In this document: positions 45,326 through 56,288 of the stretch, piece after piece | Numbering within the stretch: position 1 is the stretch's first letter | How the letters are laid out: every line of letters begins with the position of its first letter | Program-made: the position numbers and the translations under genes | The notes under the pieces: model-generated | Told to the model about the DNA's origin: nothing | The model's input: the letters and a program-made list of their open reading frames with translations, nothing else | The model's database searches: none | From: Eudorina sp. 2006-703-Eu-15 | Lineage: Eukaryota > Chlorophyta > Chlorophyceae > Chlamydomonadales > Volvocaceae | Assembly (NCBI GenBank): GCA_003117195.1 | Contig: BDSI01000023.1 | Location: forward strand, 62,001 to 126,000 | Length of the DNA: 64,000 nt | Direction: 5' to 3'

Positions 45326-45387
45326 GGGGAGGAGCGGGGCGGGGCGGGGCGGGCGGGGCGGGGCGGGGCGGGGCGGGGAGGGGAGCG
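45326..45387 (+). repeat. GGGGC-repeat tract with strong G-quadruplex potential
   Basis: More than ten runs of three or four G separated mostly by single C (GGGGCGGGGCGGGGCGGGCG...). It lies about 0.7 kb after the stop of the 5.3-kb gene. The spacing satisfies simple G4 rules on the plus strand. It also looks like stacked GC boxes. Confidence 0.9.
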
Positions 45388-46545
45388 GCTTTTCTCGCTC
45401 TTTCGTTGTCTTGATTGACGTAGGGGGAGGCAGGCCCATCCGTGCTGCTTCCCATGATGCGCCGGCATGAGGCGGTCGGTCCGGCAGCGGTCGGTGGGCG
45501 CTGCCACCGCCCGAGGGGCCAGCTCGCTATCCTTGATGTGCACGTTGCAGGCGACTAAAGCTGAACTTAGCCGGAAGTTGATGGAAGGCCTTTCGATTGG
45601 AAGGCCTAGCGGGGCCTAGCAGGTCAGTGCGGTTCGGTGGGCGATGGTGGCGGGTGGGCGAATTGGCGGGATCGCGGTCGGGAGCATCGCCTCGTTTCGG
45701 TTCGTTTGGTTCGTCTAGGGGATCGCGCAGGCGTGCAGGATCTGTGACCGCGGCGGTTGGGTAGGGGTTGCTCTAAGAGGCACCGGTAGATCGGGAAGGA
45801 ATCGCAGGTAGGGGCAAATGCGCGTTCCAGTCGCATTGTACTGCGGGCAGCTCAGTACGGATTGGACAGGTGTGAAACCGATTGGAATCACGAAGTTAAA
45901 AGGTCCGTTGGCATGTTGTACTTTTTGATGAGCTCATAACTTGTAGGAATAAGAACACGCGGTTGTACTGAAAAGTACCAGGGTTATCCGAGTTATCGGG
46001 CAGGAAGAAAGTACGAACAGGTCGATGGTTTGGGGTGTGGTATGATCAAGTAAGCAGCAGGGCAAGGTAACTCCGTGGAATGGCGCCTGACACTGCCTGA
46101 CATTCCCTGGTCGAGAAGAGGCGCAGCAGCAGCAGCAGCGGGGACAACACAAGCAGTAGCAGCAGGAGCCATAAGGCAACCCCCGAAGGGCTGCAGGGCG
46201 GCCGGAGGCCCCGCCCCCCCCCCCCAACACACACACAGGCCCGCACGCATTCCCACGGAGGCCACCCCCGTGCGGCAGACCTCGGGTCACAAACGAAAGC
46301 CCGGATCCAGGGCGGGCGGGCGGCATTGCGGGAGTGCCGGGCGGGGCCGTCCCCCCACCGCCGCGCGCTCCATATTGGCCACGGTGGACCATAGATCCAT
46401 AGTGCGCGGTTTCGTTCCCGCAGTGTGTGGCGAGGCAGCTATCTACGGATGCCGCCCATGAACCGCTGCATCCACTGTTACATCATCACCTGCTGTCGCC
46501 CGTTAGACCCCCCCCCGCGGGGGTATTGTGTGTGAAGGGGCCGGG

Positions 46546-46547
<2 letters not shown>

Positions 46548-46635
<88 letters not shown>
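46548..46635 (+). repeat. (TG)44 dinucleotide microsatellite
   Basis: An unbroken TG run of 88 bp between CCGGGCA and AGTTCGGG. Two frames through it appear open only because the repeat encodes Val/Cys or Thr/His. Confidence 0.98.
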
Positions 46636-46637
<2 letters not shown>

Positions 46638-47552
46638 TTCGGGTCCGGACGGATCCGCCGGTCGGTTCAGTCGGGTGGGTGCCGGTACCCGTGAGCGGCT
46701 CATCCAGGTACACGGATATGTGTGTTATCTGACTGTATACAGGTGGCGGCAGGGTCGCAGTCCATTTGCCTGGTGGGGCCGGCTGTTTCGCCCCAGTGTA
46801 CGAATACGAGACCACAGCCAGGTGGCGCCGAACCCGCATGCCGCCGTCCACTCAGCGTCCCTCACCCCGCCCCCGCCCACCTCCCCCCGCGTCAATCTGA
46901 CGGCGGATCGAGAAGCACGGGCCAGGGGTCCGGAAAACTCCGGTTATCACTAACCGGATTTTCGGATCCAGATCTCCACATCCCAAACTTGACAAGACAT
47001 CACCTCCGACCTCCTCCTCCTCCCCTTAATGCCGTGTAATGTGCCTGGCCCTAGAGCTAACCTGCCCCTACACTATCGCCGCCGCAACCATCCATCACCC
47101 GAGCACCTACCCCACCAAACACTCGGTCCGTTGTGCGCCGCCGCCCCGGTCACGTCGCCGCCGCCGCCGCCGCCCCGCCATCTCGTCCCGTCCACACGGG
47201 CCTCAGCACCCATCGCTTTGGTGATTTGGTGACAGTCAGACGCCCCCCTCGCCTGCCCCCGTGTCGGGCAACCCGGACGGACCGAAGGACCGGACGGGGC
47301 ACCGCGCTGCCAGGGAGGCCGCCCGCCCTGATGTGGCGCCACACGAACCACGAGTCTCCACCCCCTCCTCCTCCTCGGCCGCAGAACCTTCCCCCGGCGG
47401 CCGGAATGAAATGCTGCCCGCTCGCTCGAATACGACAAACATCAAATACGACAGACATGGTACGGCACCGTACGCGGCCAGTTCGAACAAGACACACACT
47501 TCTCACGGGCGGGCGGGCGGGCGGGCGGGTTGCAATTCTAAACACACACTTC

Positions 47553-48681
47553 TCACGTGGACAGCTTCTCCAGCTCCGCCTCCTGCACGTGGGCGGAGCG
47601 GGGGATGGGGGATGGGGGACAGGGGTCGGGCGAGGCGGCACCGGCGGTGCAGGTCAGTTGTGGCCGCCGTCATGTTTCTCGTGCATACCTGCCTCCTTCC
47701 GTTGACCTCACCTTGCTGAATCCGACCAACGCCGGCGGCGCACCCACCAATCAGGAGGCCCCCCACCCAGAGCCGCTACTGCTGCCTCCCTGCCCTCTCC
47801 TCCCCCAGCCATCACGTTTTCCCAATGGCCCCCACAATCTGTCAGCCTCCAAATACATTACCCCACCCCTGACCCAGACTCCCCCCGAAGCCCCTCGGCC
47901 CCCCTCGCCAGTTTGTCGATCACCTGGGAGCACTCCGCCTTCTCCACCATGATCGCCAGACTGGCCTTGCCCTTCCACCCCACCACCGCCAGGGGCGCGT
48001 TGGCGGCCAAGCCGCCGATAGCATCCTCCTCGCCCGCGTCGCCGCCGACCGCCGTCGCCGCCGCCGCCGCCGCCGCTGGCGTGCCGCCGCTGTTCGCCGT
48101 CGGCATCGTCGCGGACGAGGCCGCCAGCGCCTTGGCCTCCGAAGGCTGGGCGCGTACGGAGGCGGCGAAGCCCAGGCGGTGAGCGTCTTCGGCGGACAGC
48201 TCACACACGACGCAGCCCAGTTTGAGGGGCTCAGGGCTGCCACCGCCGACTCCGCCGCCGCCACCGCCGCCTCCGCTGCCGCGCGGGCCACCTCCACCGC
48301 TGACGGCCCTGGCGCCTCCGCCTCCGCTGCCGCTGCCGCCGCCCCGTCCGTTCCACCGGCGGCGCCCCTCTCCACGCCCTCCATTGCCTCGGCCCCGCCG
48401 CTCCCGGCAGCGTCGCCGGCAGCTGCCCCCGCCGCACCGTCCGCCCCCGCCTCCGGCTGCCCCTCCTCCCCCTCATCCTCCTTCCCCTCCTCGACAGCAT
48501 CCGCCTCCACCGCCTCGTCTCCGTCTATAGCACCAGCCGCTGCCGCCGCGCACGCCGCCGCCCCCGCATCCTCCTCTTGCTCCTCCTCCTCCTCATCCGC
48601 GTCGGCCGGCGGCTGCGCGCCGTTGGCGTCCGCCGCCGCCTCCGCCGCCGCTGCCACCGCCACCGCCTGCCGCTCGATCAT
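47553..48681 (-). CDS. Glu/Ala-rich hypothetical protein (partial model)
   Basis: I do not recognise the family. The first ATG at 48681 opens an Ala/Glu-rich N-terminus (MIERQAVAVAAAAEAAADAN, DEEEEEQEED). From about 48240 the protein-like reading passes into another frame: EPLKLGCVVCELSAEDAHRL, then ANAPLAVVGWKGKASLAIMV and AECSQVIDKLARGAEGLRGE. The switch needs a very short intron or an indel near 48240. A likely last exon is 47582-47553 (acceptor CACGTGCAG, coding EAELEKLST and TGA), preceded by an exon ending at 47712 (donor GTGAGG). Exon borders between 47870 and 47712 are not resolved. The conserved-looking part (WKGKASL...CSQVIDKL) is the best handle for a search. Confidence 0.5.
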
Positions 48682-48695
48682 CGACGATTGTTGCG

Positions 48696-48810
48696 ACCAT
48701 ATTAGTTTTGGCCGTTTGCCGTATTGTTGGACCTCAAATCAATACGCCAGGCGTATGGCGTATTACACGACAGCTGAACTTCACTGGGCGTAATGTTCTT
48801 GCTGCGGCGT
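48696..48810. repeat. Second cluster of TACGCC / GGCGTA hexamers
   Basis: AATACGCC, GGCGTATGGCGTATTAC, GGGCGTAATG and GCGGCGTATC occur within about 100 bp, just upstream of the minus-strand Glu/Ala-rich gene. The motif density and the CGTATT borders recall 30394-30500. It may be a remnant of the same element. Confidence 0.55.
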
Positions 48811-49229
48811 ATCTTTTCTCACAGTATTCTGTGCCAACACACCTGCAAATTGCGGGCGAAATGATAGTGTATTCAACTGCAACATAGACTGGACTATCTC
48901 GCTCAGTCGTCCGTCGGGTTTGAGGGCAGCGCGGACCCGTATCCATCTTGTCTCACCCCACCTGACCCAACATCCCACATACCATCCACCCTCCTTCCCT
49001 CGCTTGCTCAGACCATGTCCTGACACCGACCAATAACCCTGTACCCAAAGGAATAGCTCACACGCACACGGCATACACCAAGTACCGCACCAGGATCTCG
49101 TTCCCCCCGGACCCGTAACGGACTGTTTTTAAAAAAACGTCCTACTATCAGTATACCTTAGGCATTGGAGGGACCATGACGTGTTTATTTGCCCGAAACA
49201 AGCGCTTTCAGTGTCTGTTTGACCCGAGC
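48811..49229. other. Nothing recognised
   Basis: Moderate-GC DNA between the TACGCC cluster and the 3' end of the LINE fragment. Short T- and A-runs occur near 49129-49140. No exon or repeat was identified. Confidence 0.4.
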
Positions 49230-50420
49230 GTAAAATGGTTGGTTGGTTGGTTGTTACATGTTGTACAGGCCTTACGGCTATAAACATGTGTTCCCCCACA
49301 ACGGTCATCCGTCAAAGGGCGCACAAAAAAGACCAAAAGAACAAAAGGTAGCAGAATCTCTCATCTCTGCAGCTTTTCCTTCCGCAACTTCTGCACCTGA
49401 TATAAGAAGTGACCAAGCTTGCACTGGTCAAACAAAAACATGATTCCGAACATATCCGAGTCATCAGGGAGATCCACCGCTCGACGTAGCGGTTCGTAAA
49501 CCGGACACTCAATTAGCACGTGTAGCTCGTCCTCTACCGCTCCACTATTGCAAACCCGGCACGTCCGTGTACTGCGCGGCGTGCGCCCTGGCCCCCGTGC
49601 TAACCGCGATACCTCGCTCCAGCTCCCAATGGCCAAGCCGGAATCGCATTAGCGCCGTGTGGTGCTTCCTCGGCATACCAGACGTCATATGGTCCAGCTT
49701 TCGCTTGTGATCGATCGGTGTGTACGCAAAGTTCAGGTACCGACATGCTGTCACGCCCGGCCCCTGCACTCCGGCCCTATCGGTGTATTCAGGGAAGCCC
49801 CTGGGATCCTGATCCAGGCAATCAGCAGACCAATCGTAGAGCAGTCTGCTCCGAAATTCTAAGAGCAAATCTCCAAAAGGGATATCTAGCGCAACAATGG
49901 CCTTGGCCTCTGCCCGAGCGCCTCCTCCACATGCGCCTTATAATCGAACCCCAAGGGTTTCGAAAATCCGAGGTACCTTCCCCGCCCAAAAGTATTCATG
50001 CTCGTTAGTCATATGGTCCGACTCCAGCCATGCCTTAATGTCCTCCTCATGCACAGCCCTGGCAAGCGAGTTTGGCTGTTTGACTAGCCGCTTCCAAAAG
50101 CCGAACACCTGTTGAGCCCCAAAGTAGTGCAGCGGGAGCTGTGATGTCTCCGCAACCAAAAGCCTGTTTGGGGGTAGGCTTGCGCCAACCACCTTTCGCA
50201 GAAAGATCTTTTGAACCTCCACCATCGGGTCAGCCATGGCCTTCTCGAAAACGCCAGCCCTGCTACCCGCATTCCTGACCCAACCTCCCCACTTTTTCAC
50301 GCGTGCGGAGCCCTCCTCGGAAAGGCCCGTCCCAGCGCGTTGCCCCCACCGTAACCACTCCCTCACTCGCTGCCGCCCCCTTGTTCCGAGCACTTCACGA
50401 ATCGCGTCCGGCCTCTTCAT
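49230..50420 (-). mobile_element. 5'-truncated LINE copy, ORF2 C-terminal end
   Basis: Minus-strand sequence from about 50420 encodes the C-terminal part of a LINE ORF2: VEVQKIFLRKVVGASLPPNR, LPLHYFGAQQVFGFWKRLVK, then, after a frame break, a Cys/His cluster (CRVCNSGAVEDELHVLIECP, C-x2-C-x8-H-x4-C) ending about 49361. The 3' UTR leads to a (CCAA)n tail read on the minus strand (GGTTGGTTGGTTGG at 49235-49250 on plus). Loss of the 5' part and a short tandem tail are typical for incomplete target-primed insertion. It may belong to the minus-strand LINE family at 26.9-30.4 kb, but no overlapping region allows a direct check. Confidence 0.75.
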
Positions 50421-50640
50421 GCTCGTGGGCCTGTGGTCCTGTGTCCCAACACCTTGTACGCGTCTTTACACGACACCCCACAGCGCCTTTACACCCACCA
50501 TCACGAACCAACACGAATCCGCGATCCCTGAGCGTCCCTTCTTGACCACCACACGCAGCATCAACCCTGTCATCACATCCTATCTCGCGCGTCTCCTTCC
50601 CGAAACCCCAAGCTCGCGCAGCCCCGCAGGCAACCCGCCT

Positions 50641-53600
50641 TCAGGGCTTGACGTACTGGTAGATGATCTCAATGCCGTGCAGCTCACGCAGCTTCTCCAG
50701 CATCGCCGGGTCGTGCGCCATCCTGGCCAGCGCAATGGCCGCGTTCTTGGAGGCCGTGTTGCCGCGGCCCTCATACGCAACCCCCACCAGCACCGGCACC
50801 GGGTCCGCCTCCCGCAGCAACCCCAGGTACTCCTTGCGGCGAGCCACGCCCGCCAGACACAGCACCGCATTCGCCAGCACCGACTCGCCCAGGGGTGACA
50901 CGCCCGCCGCCCCCGAACCGGCCTTGCCGCCGCCGCCGGCCGCCTTGCCGTACGGCGCCGCGTACCGCACCGTGCGCAGCAGCACCGCCAGACCGCCGCC
51001 GTCCACCAGCATGGCCGCCAGCGCGGCATCGTCTGGACTGGTCAGGAGGGTCAGCACCCGCACTGCGGCGTCGAGCCAGCCCATCAGCGCCTCGTCGCGC
51101 TGGGCCGCGGCTGCGGCGCCGTCGCCGGCCGCGGGCTCGAGGCCATCCAGGGCCGCCCTCACGACCCCCAGCATGCCCGCCACCGCGCCCAGCCCCAGCA
51201 ACGTCGCCCCGCCAGCCGGGATCTTGGCCGCCCGAGCGACCACGCCCGCGGCCCGCGTCGCCAGCGCTCGGTCCGCCGCCGCCGCCGCCGTCGCCGTCGC
51301 GAGGTGGTACAGCTTGGACAGCCCCGCCGAGTCCTCCGCCACCAGCCGCTGCCCGGCCTCGTCCACGGTCAAGTTGTACAGCGCCGTCGCAGCCGCGCGC
51401 GCGAGGTCGAGGGCGGGCTCTGGACCCGCCCCGGCGGCAGCACCTGCGCCTGCTGCTTCGCCTGCTGCTGCTGCTGCACACGCGAGCTGCCCCAGCTGCT
51501 GCACCACGCCGCTCTGGCGCGCCAGGATCTCGGCCCGCAGCGCCGCGTCCGTGGCCATGTTGCCCAGCAGCACCGCCGCCTTCTCCGCCAGGACGGTGTT
51601 CGGGGCGCGGAGCAGGCCCAGGAAGCAGCCCGCCGCGGGGGAGCCGTCGCGGCGCCACTCGGCGGCCATGGCGACCTTGGCGGGCTTGTCCACCAGGCAG
51701 TTGCCCAGCAGCGCTAGGGCCACGCCCTGCACGGGGGCGGGCGGGTGTGTATGTGTCTAACGAGAAACCCGCCCGGTGTGTGTGTGTGTGTATAGGAGTA
51801 TGTGTCTCGAGCGGGCTCACGGAGTATGTAGCGGGCGTACAGGAGAGTCGACTGGATGGGTGCGTGGAAACAAAGATGATGCAATTTAGGAAATGGATGG
51901 GTGCTCGTGATTGAGCGGTCAAATAACCCAGTGCGGAATGGAGCCCCACAACACCCTCCGGCGCAGCGCACCTGCACCACCGGCCTGGCTGTCAACAGCA
52001 GCCCCACCAGCCGCGCCAGACCGTCCCCCGCCGCCAGCAGCTTGGACACCTCCTTCCGCACGTCCTCATTGGTGACAGCGGTGCACAGCAGCGTCACCGC
52101 CGCCGCCGCGGCATCCTCCCCCGCCGCGCCGGCGTCCAAGGCGGCCACCACCGCCGGCAGCACTTTGAGCCCGGGCAGCTGCTTGAGGTTGCCGTCGTTC
52201 ATGCAGGCGTCGTTGAGCAGCAGCACCAGCGAGACCAGGTCCGGTGGGGTTCCGGAGCCGGAGGCTCGTTTGGCGATGATCTGGCGGCGGGTGGGAGCAG
52301 CCAGTGCCCAGTGGCAGGCGGTCAAAGGAGGGGAGCATCAGCTCAGCGTGTCCCTCCGGGCGAAACGCGTGGCGGGACTCTTGAGGCAACCTCAGGCGGG
52401 CACCCGACCGTGCCCGCCGTATCCCGTGCCGATAGGGTCAGCGAGGCCTCGGAACGGAACGGAACATCGAAAGCGTGCTTCTGTAAACAAAAGCGGCCCC
52501 TCGATGTGTTGAGCACGCACCGCTTACCCGACGAAGGGCCCGCCGGACTGAACCGTGGTTCGGACACCCCGCACGATCTACCTGTACCTGTACCTGTCTG
52601 GCCCCCCTGACCGACCTGTCGCCCGGGAGCCCATTGACGAAACGAGCAGCGGATGGCCACGGAAGGTACTTTAGCACACCAGCCTCTGCCCCACCCTGAT
52701 CCCATCCTCATGGCCCCATTCGCAATCAGGCCTACCCCCTACCCCCTACCTACTACCCTCTTAACCCCTACATTTAACCCCTATCCCTACCCTGAATCTC
52801 ACTTCCCTGTTCCCCCGCCCGCCCTCTCCCTCACCCGGGCCGCCCTCTCCCTCACCCGGGCCGCCCTCTCCCTCACCCGGGCCGCCACGTTCTGCAGCCC
52901 CCCGCACTCCCGGAAGTACACACAGCAGGCGTCGTCATCCCGGAGCAGCTCCCGCAGCTGCCTGCACACGTCGGCGGTCGTCGACGCAGCGCCTGGCCCG
53001 CCGCCCCCCCGGTCACCGCCGGCTCCACCGCCGCCACCCGCACCACCGACGGATGTCGCTGATGCTGCTCCTGCGCCACCATCAACTTGCTCCAGCCCAG
53101 TCACAGCCCTCCCGGCATCTTTCCCCGGCCGCCGCGGCGGCAGCGCTGGTCCCCGCTGCACACCTGGTTGCTGGGCAGCGCTGCTACTGCTACTGGTGTT
53201 GTTGCTACTGCTGGTTGAGGGCAACGCATCCTCACTTATTTGCTCTGCGCTTCCCGCCGCGGACTCCGTCCCCGCCGCTGCCGCCGCCGGCGCTGCCGGC
53301 GCCAGCGACGCCGCCAGCAGCTCCAGCCGGCCCAGCTTCTCCAAATCCAGGACCACGCCCGCCGCTTTCACCGTGCCTGCCCCAGTCGCGGCCGTCCCTG
53401 CCGCCTGCAGTCCCTGCCCCTGCCCCTGCGCCCCCGAGTCCTGCGCCGCGGCGCCGCCGCTGCTGCTGCTGCTGGCGGCTGCCTTGCCCACCGCCTTGGC
53501 GATCGCCCGTTGCTTCCTCGCCTCCTCGTCCTCCACCCTGGCCCGGGTCAACTGCTTCTCCACCTCGGTGTTCCCCGGCTCCAGCTCCAGGGCGGCCTGG

Positions 53601-55617
53601 AGGTCCGTGACGGCCCGGCCGGTCTGAGCCAGCGCGCGGTAGGCCTCAGCGCGGCGCTGCAGCGCTTTGACACACAGCGGGTGCTTCTTGTTGTTGTGCA
53701 GCCAGTCCGCGATGGACAGCACCTGGCGCGAGCGAACGCGCGGACGTCAGGGGTGAGTGTGAGAAGCATTCCTGTCGTTATGGATGGAGGGGCATGTACT
53801 GGTGGAGGGTATGACGGCCGAGGAAGGAGGTTAGGCGGTGTGTTAGGTGGTGCGGCAGGGAGGAGTGTTCGGGGGGTCCAGGGCGGAGCCGTGGCGGCAG
53901 TCGGGTTGAAATTGAAAAAAGAAATAAACCCAGTCGGGGTCGGGGTCGGGGTCGGGTCGGGACGTCCGCTGACAACCGGTCAGGCGGGTAAGGGGCTCTA
54001 GGGGACCCTAGGGGGTGGACGTCTAGGGAAGCTGCGGGAGGCCGCGGGAAGCTGCGGGAGGCCGCGGGAAGCTGCGGGAGGCCGCGGGAAGCTGCGGGAG
54101 GCCGCGGGAAGCTGCGGGAGGCCGCGGGAAGCTGCGGGAGGCCGCGGGAAGCTGCGGGAGGCCGCGGGAAGCTGCGGGAGGCCGCGGGAAGCTGCGGGAG
54201 GCCGCGGGAAGCTGCGGGAGGCCGCGGGAAGCTGCGGGAGGCCGCGGGAAGCTGCGGGAGGCCGCGGGAAGCTGCGGGAGGCCGCGGGAAGCTGCGGGAG
54301 GCCGCGGGAAGCTGCGGGAGGCCGCGGGAAGCTGCGGGAGGCCGCGGGAAGCTGCGGGAGACCGCGGGAAGCTGCGGGAGGCCGCGGGAAGCTGCGGGAG
54401 GCCGCGGGAAGCGGCTGCACGGGGCTGGTTTGCTTTGGTAGTGTTGCCCTTGGAAGACGAAACGGAGAGGTGGGGGGGAGGCGTTGGGGCAGGTGCTCGC
54501 GGGGTGGGGCGGGGTACCTTGTCGCAGTGCTCTATCGCCTGCACGAAGCAGTTGATCTTGAGCGCCGCCATGGCCGCGTTGGCGTGCAGAGTCATGTTGG
54601 TCCGCTCCGAGTCGATGCCCTCCTGGTAGCAGCGGAGCGCCTCCGAGTACTGGCGGGACTGGTACGCCTCATTGCCGCGCACGCGACAACGCTCCGCCAG
54701 CTGCCGGCGCTCCACCATCCTGGGGGGATGTCCGCGAGGGCAGACGTGTGCTCGTGTCCGGGCTGGGCCGAGTCCGGCCTGGGCGCGCCCTGCCTGACAC
54801 GCGATCACTCGGGCTGGCCCGGACACCATCGCCTGTCATGCAGGGCGCGCGCGTATGTGTTTGGCAAGCACCCCGCTGCGCATGAGTGTGTATGTGCGTC
54901 TCTCCGTTGCATCGGAGACCGCGCGGGCCGGAAAAGGTGTAGGAGGTTTGCTTTCGGCAGCAGTACAGGCGAGCGGTTGGCACACCCGCCAACCACCAAC
55001 TGCTGAGGTACTGGGGTAAATCCGTGGTGAGTTGGAGTGCAAGCACTCCGACTACACAGAGACACCGTGTGCCTCCATACAAAGCGCTTCGCGTCTTACT
55101 GGCGATGTCGGTCGTCGATGTCCTTCTCCATCGCCTTGAACTGCGGTGTATTCGGAGCGATTGAGTTGACAAGGTCGTCCTCTTCGTCCTCTGGACACCA
55201 AATATCCCATTTGTTGTAATCGGTACCAAATCGCGTCTTGTCCTGGCTTTTGACGTACTCCTCGTATCGCGCCCGGGCGCGGAGCTTGCGCTCGCGGTTG
55301 GCCATGAGCTCTTTAACCTTCGCCATCGCCCGCTCGCGGCGCTCTGCCTCCTCGTCCTGATCATCACCGTTACTTGCCGCATTGGGTGACGATGCTTCGG
55401 GCACGGTCGGGGATGCACCGCGGCCCGCGGGGCGTTTTCCCGGCAACTCCAAACGTTCATCTTTTTTTCTATCGTTCTGTTGTATCTTGGTGTCGATATA
55501 CTCAGGGCTAATTTTGCCATCCTTTAGGCCCTCAATGAGCCTGTGCACTTCGTCAACTTTCTCAAGGAATTCCTCAGCATCTTCAGCCGTTTCAGTAATC
55601 ATCGGGGCGGCCATCAT
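50641..55617 (-). CDS. TTC12: TTC12 homologue, TPR and ARM-repeat ciliary dynein assembly factor
   Basis: Five exons (55617-55100, 54719-54518, 53722-52877, 52280-51972, 51726-50641) with agreeing phases (2, 0, 0, 0) encode 986 residues. The N-terminus (EDAEEFLEKVDEVHRLIEGL) resembles the start of animal TTC12. A TPR block follows (RVRGNEAYQSRQYSEALRCY to LQAALELEPGNTEVEKQLTR) split by intron 2. After a low-complexity linker come armadillo-like repeats, ending with SKNAAIALARMAHDPAMLEK and LRELHGIEIIYQYVKP, close to the TTC12 C-terminus. In animals TTC12 is a cytoplasmic co-chaperone-like factor needed to preassemble axonemal dynein arms, and its loss causes primary ciliary dyskinesia. A flagellate alga is expected to use it the same way. 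Intron 2 holds a 20-bp minisatellite, and the donor of exon 3 lies in a 21-bp triplication. It is transcribed divergently from the V-ATPase d gene. Confidence 0.93.
52821..52883. repeat. Three perfect 21-bp tandem copies spanning a splice donor
   Basis: The unit GCCCTCTCCCTCACCCGGGC+C occurs at 52821-52841, 52842-52862 and 52863-52883. On the minus strand each copy contains CGG|GTGAGG, a good 5' splice site of TTC12 exon 3. The unit is a multiple of three and open in frame (VRERAAR per copy), so use of any of the three donors keeps the reading frame. Confidence 0.95.
54026..54412. repeat. 20-bp minisatellite, about 19 copies, in TTC12 intron 2
   Basis: The unit GGAAGCTGCGGGAGGCCGCG is repeated almost without change; I saw one variant (GACCGCG near 54361). 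It lies within the intron 54517-53723. The long minus-strand open frame through it (Ala-Ser-Arg-Pro repeats) is only a product of the repeat. Confidence 0.97.
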
Positions 55618-56288
55618 TATGGATATGGAAAATTAATTGAATTCCCGCAAGGGCTGGAGCTACTCAAAAAGTTCTGGAACCTGGTCGGTTGTACGGCCGG
55701 GCGAGCAGTAGCCCAGTATAGGAGTATTTCGGTGCAACCTAAACCACTCAGCATGCGTTTACGATAATGCGAATGAAGCACGGAAGGGCAATGATCGCCG
55801 CTGAAGTGGTTGGGCTCCACACGCTCGCATGTCCATGCATCAAGCGGACACGTACGAATGCCTCATGGACGTCTCATCGATGTGCCAACCCCATGCATCA
55901 TGCCGTGCATTAGAGAAGAACTGAGTGGCTGTTATGCCCACATCCCCCCCCCTTCCTCACAAGGAACGCTGATAGAGAAATGCTTGCGCTGTGCACAGGT
56001 GCACAAGGGTGCACACCGCCGCAGGTACTGCGAACACACACGCTTCTCCTTTCACCGCTGACTCGGTGCACATGTCACCAAGCTTGTACCAGTACTCACA
56101 TTCAGCCAGCAGACCTTTCTTCACAGCTGCTGGCGCCCTTTGTCAGCAGAAGTTGCATGGCGGTCGTACAAACGATTGTTTACAATCTTCTTCCGTGGCT
56201 TTCTTCTAATTTGCGTCTCCAGAAGTGTTGCTCATCCAGCGCAGTTCTCTAACTAGTCACCAGTCCGTTTGCAAGTGACCTGTCAAAG
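55618..56288. promoter_or_regulatory. Divergent intergenic region of TTC12 and V-ATPase subunit d
   Basis: 671 bp separate the two start codons. The DNA is more AT-rich than the exons. Both 5' UTRs and promoters should lie here. No single element could be named with confidence. Confidence 0.5.

Larger units (their letters stand above)
44647..47552. other. Intergenic DNA with 3' UTRs and simple repeats
   Basis: The 3' flank of the large plus-strand gene and of the minus-strand gene ending at 47553. It contains a G-run tract (45326-45387) and a (TG)44 microsatellite (46548-46635). Open stretches here are low complexity or repeat-derived. No exon with domain support was seen. Confidence 0.45.

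Noticed and set aside
46427..46851. Val/Cys and Thr/His open frames
   Set aside because: Produced by the (TG)44 microsatellite.
53998..54829. Minus-strand frame of Ala-Ser-Arg-Pro repeats fused to the TPR start
   Set aside because: It is translation of the 20-bp minisatellite in intron 2. The donor at 54517 removes it and TTC12 homology resumes at 53722.
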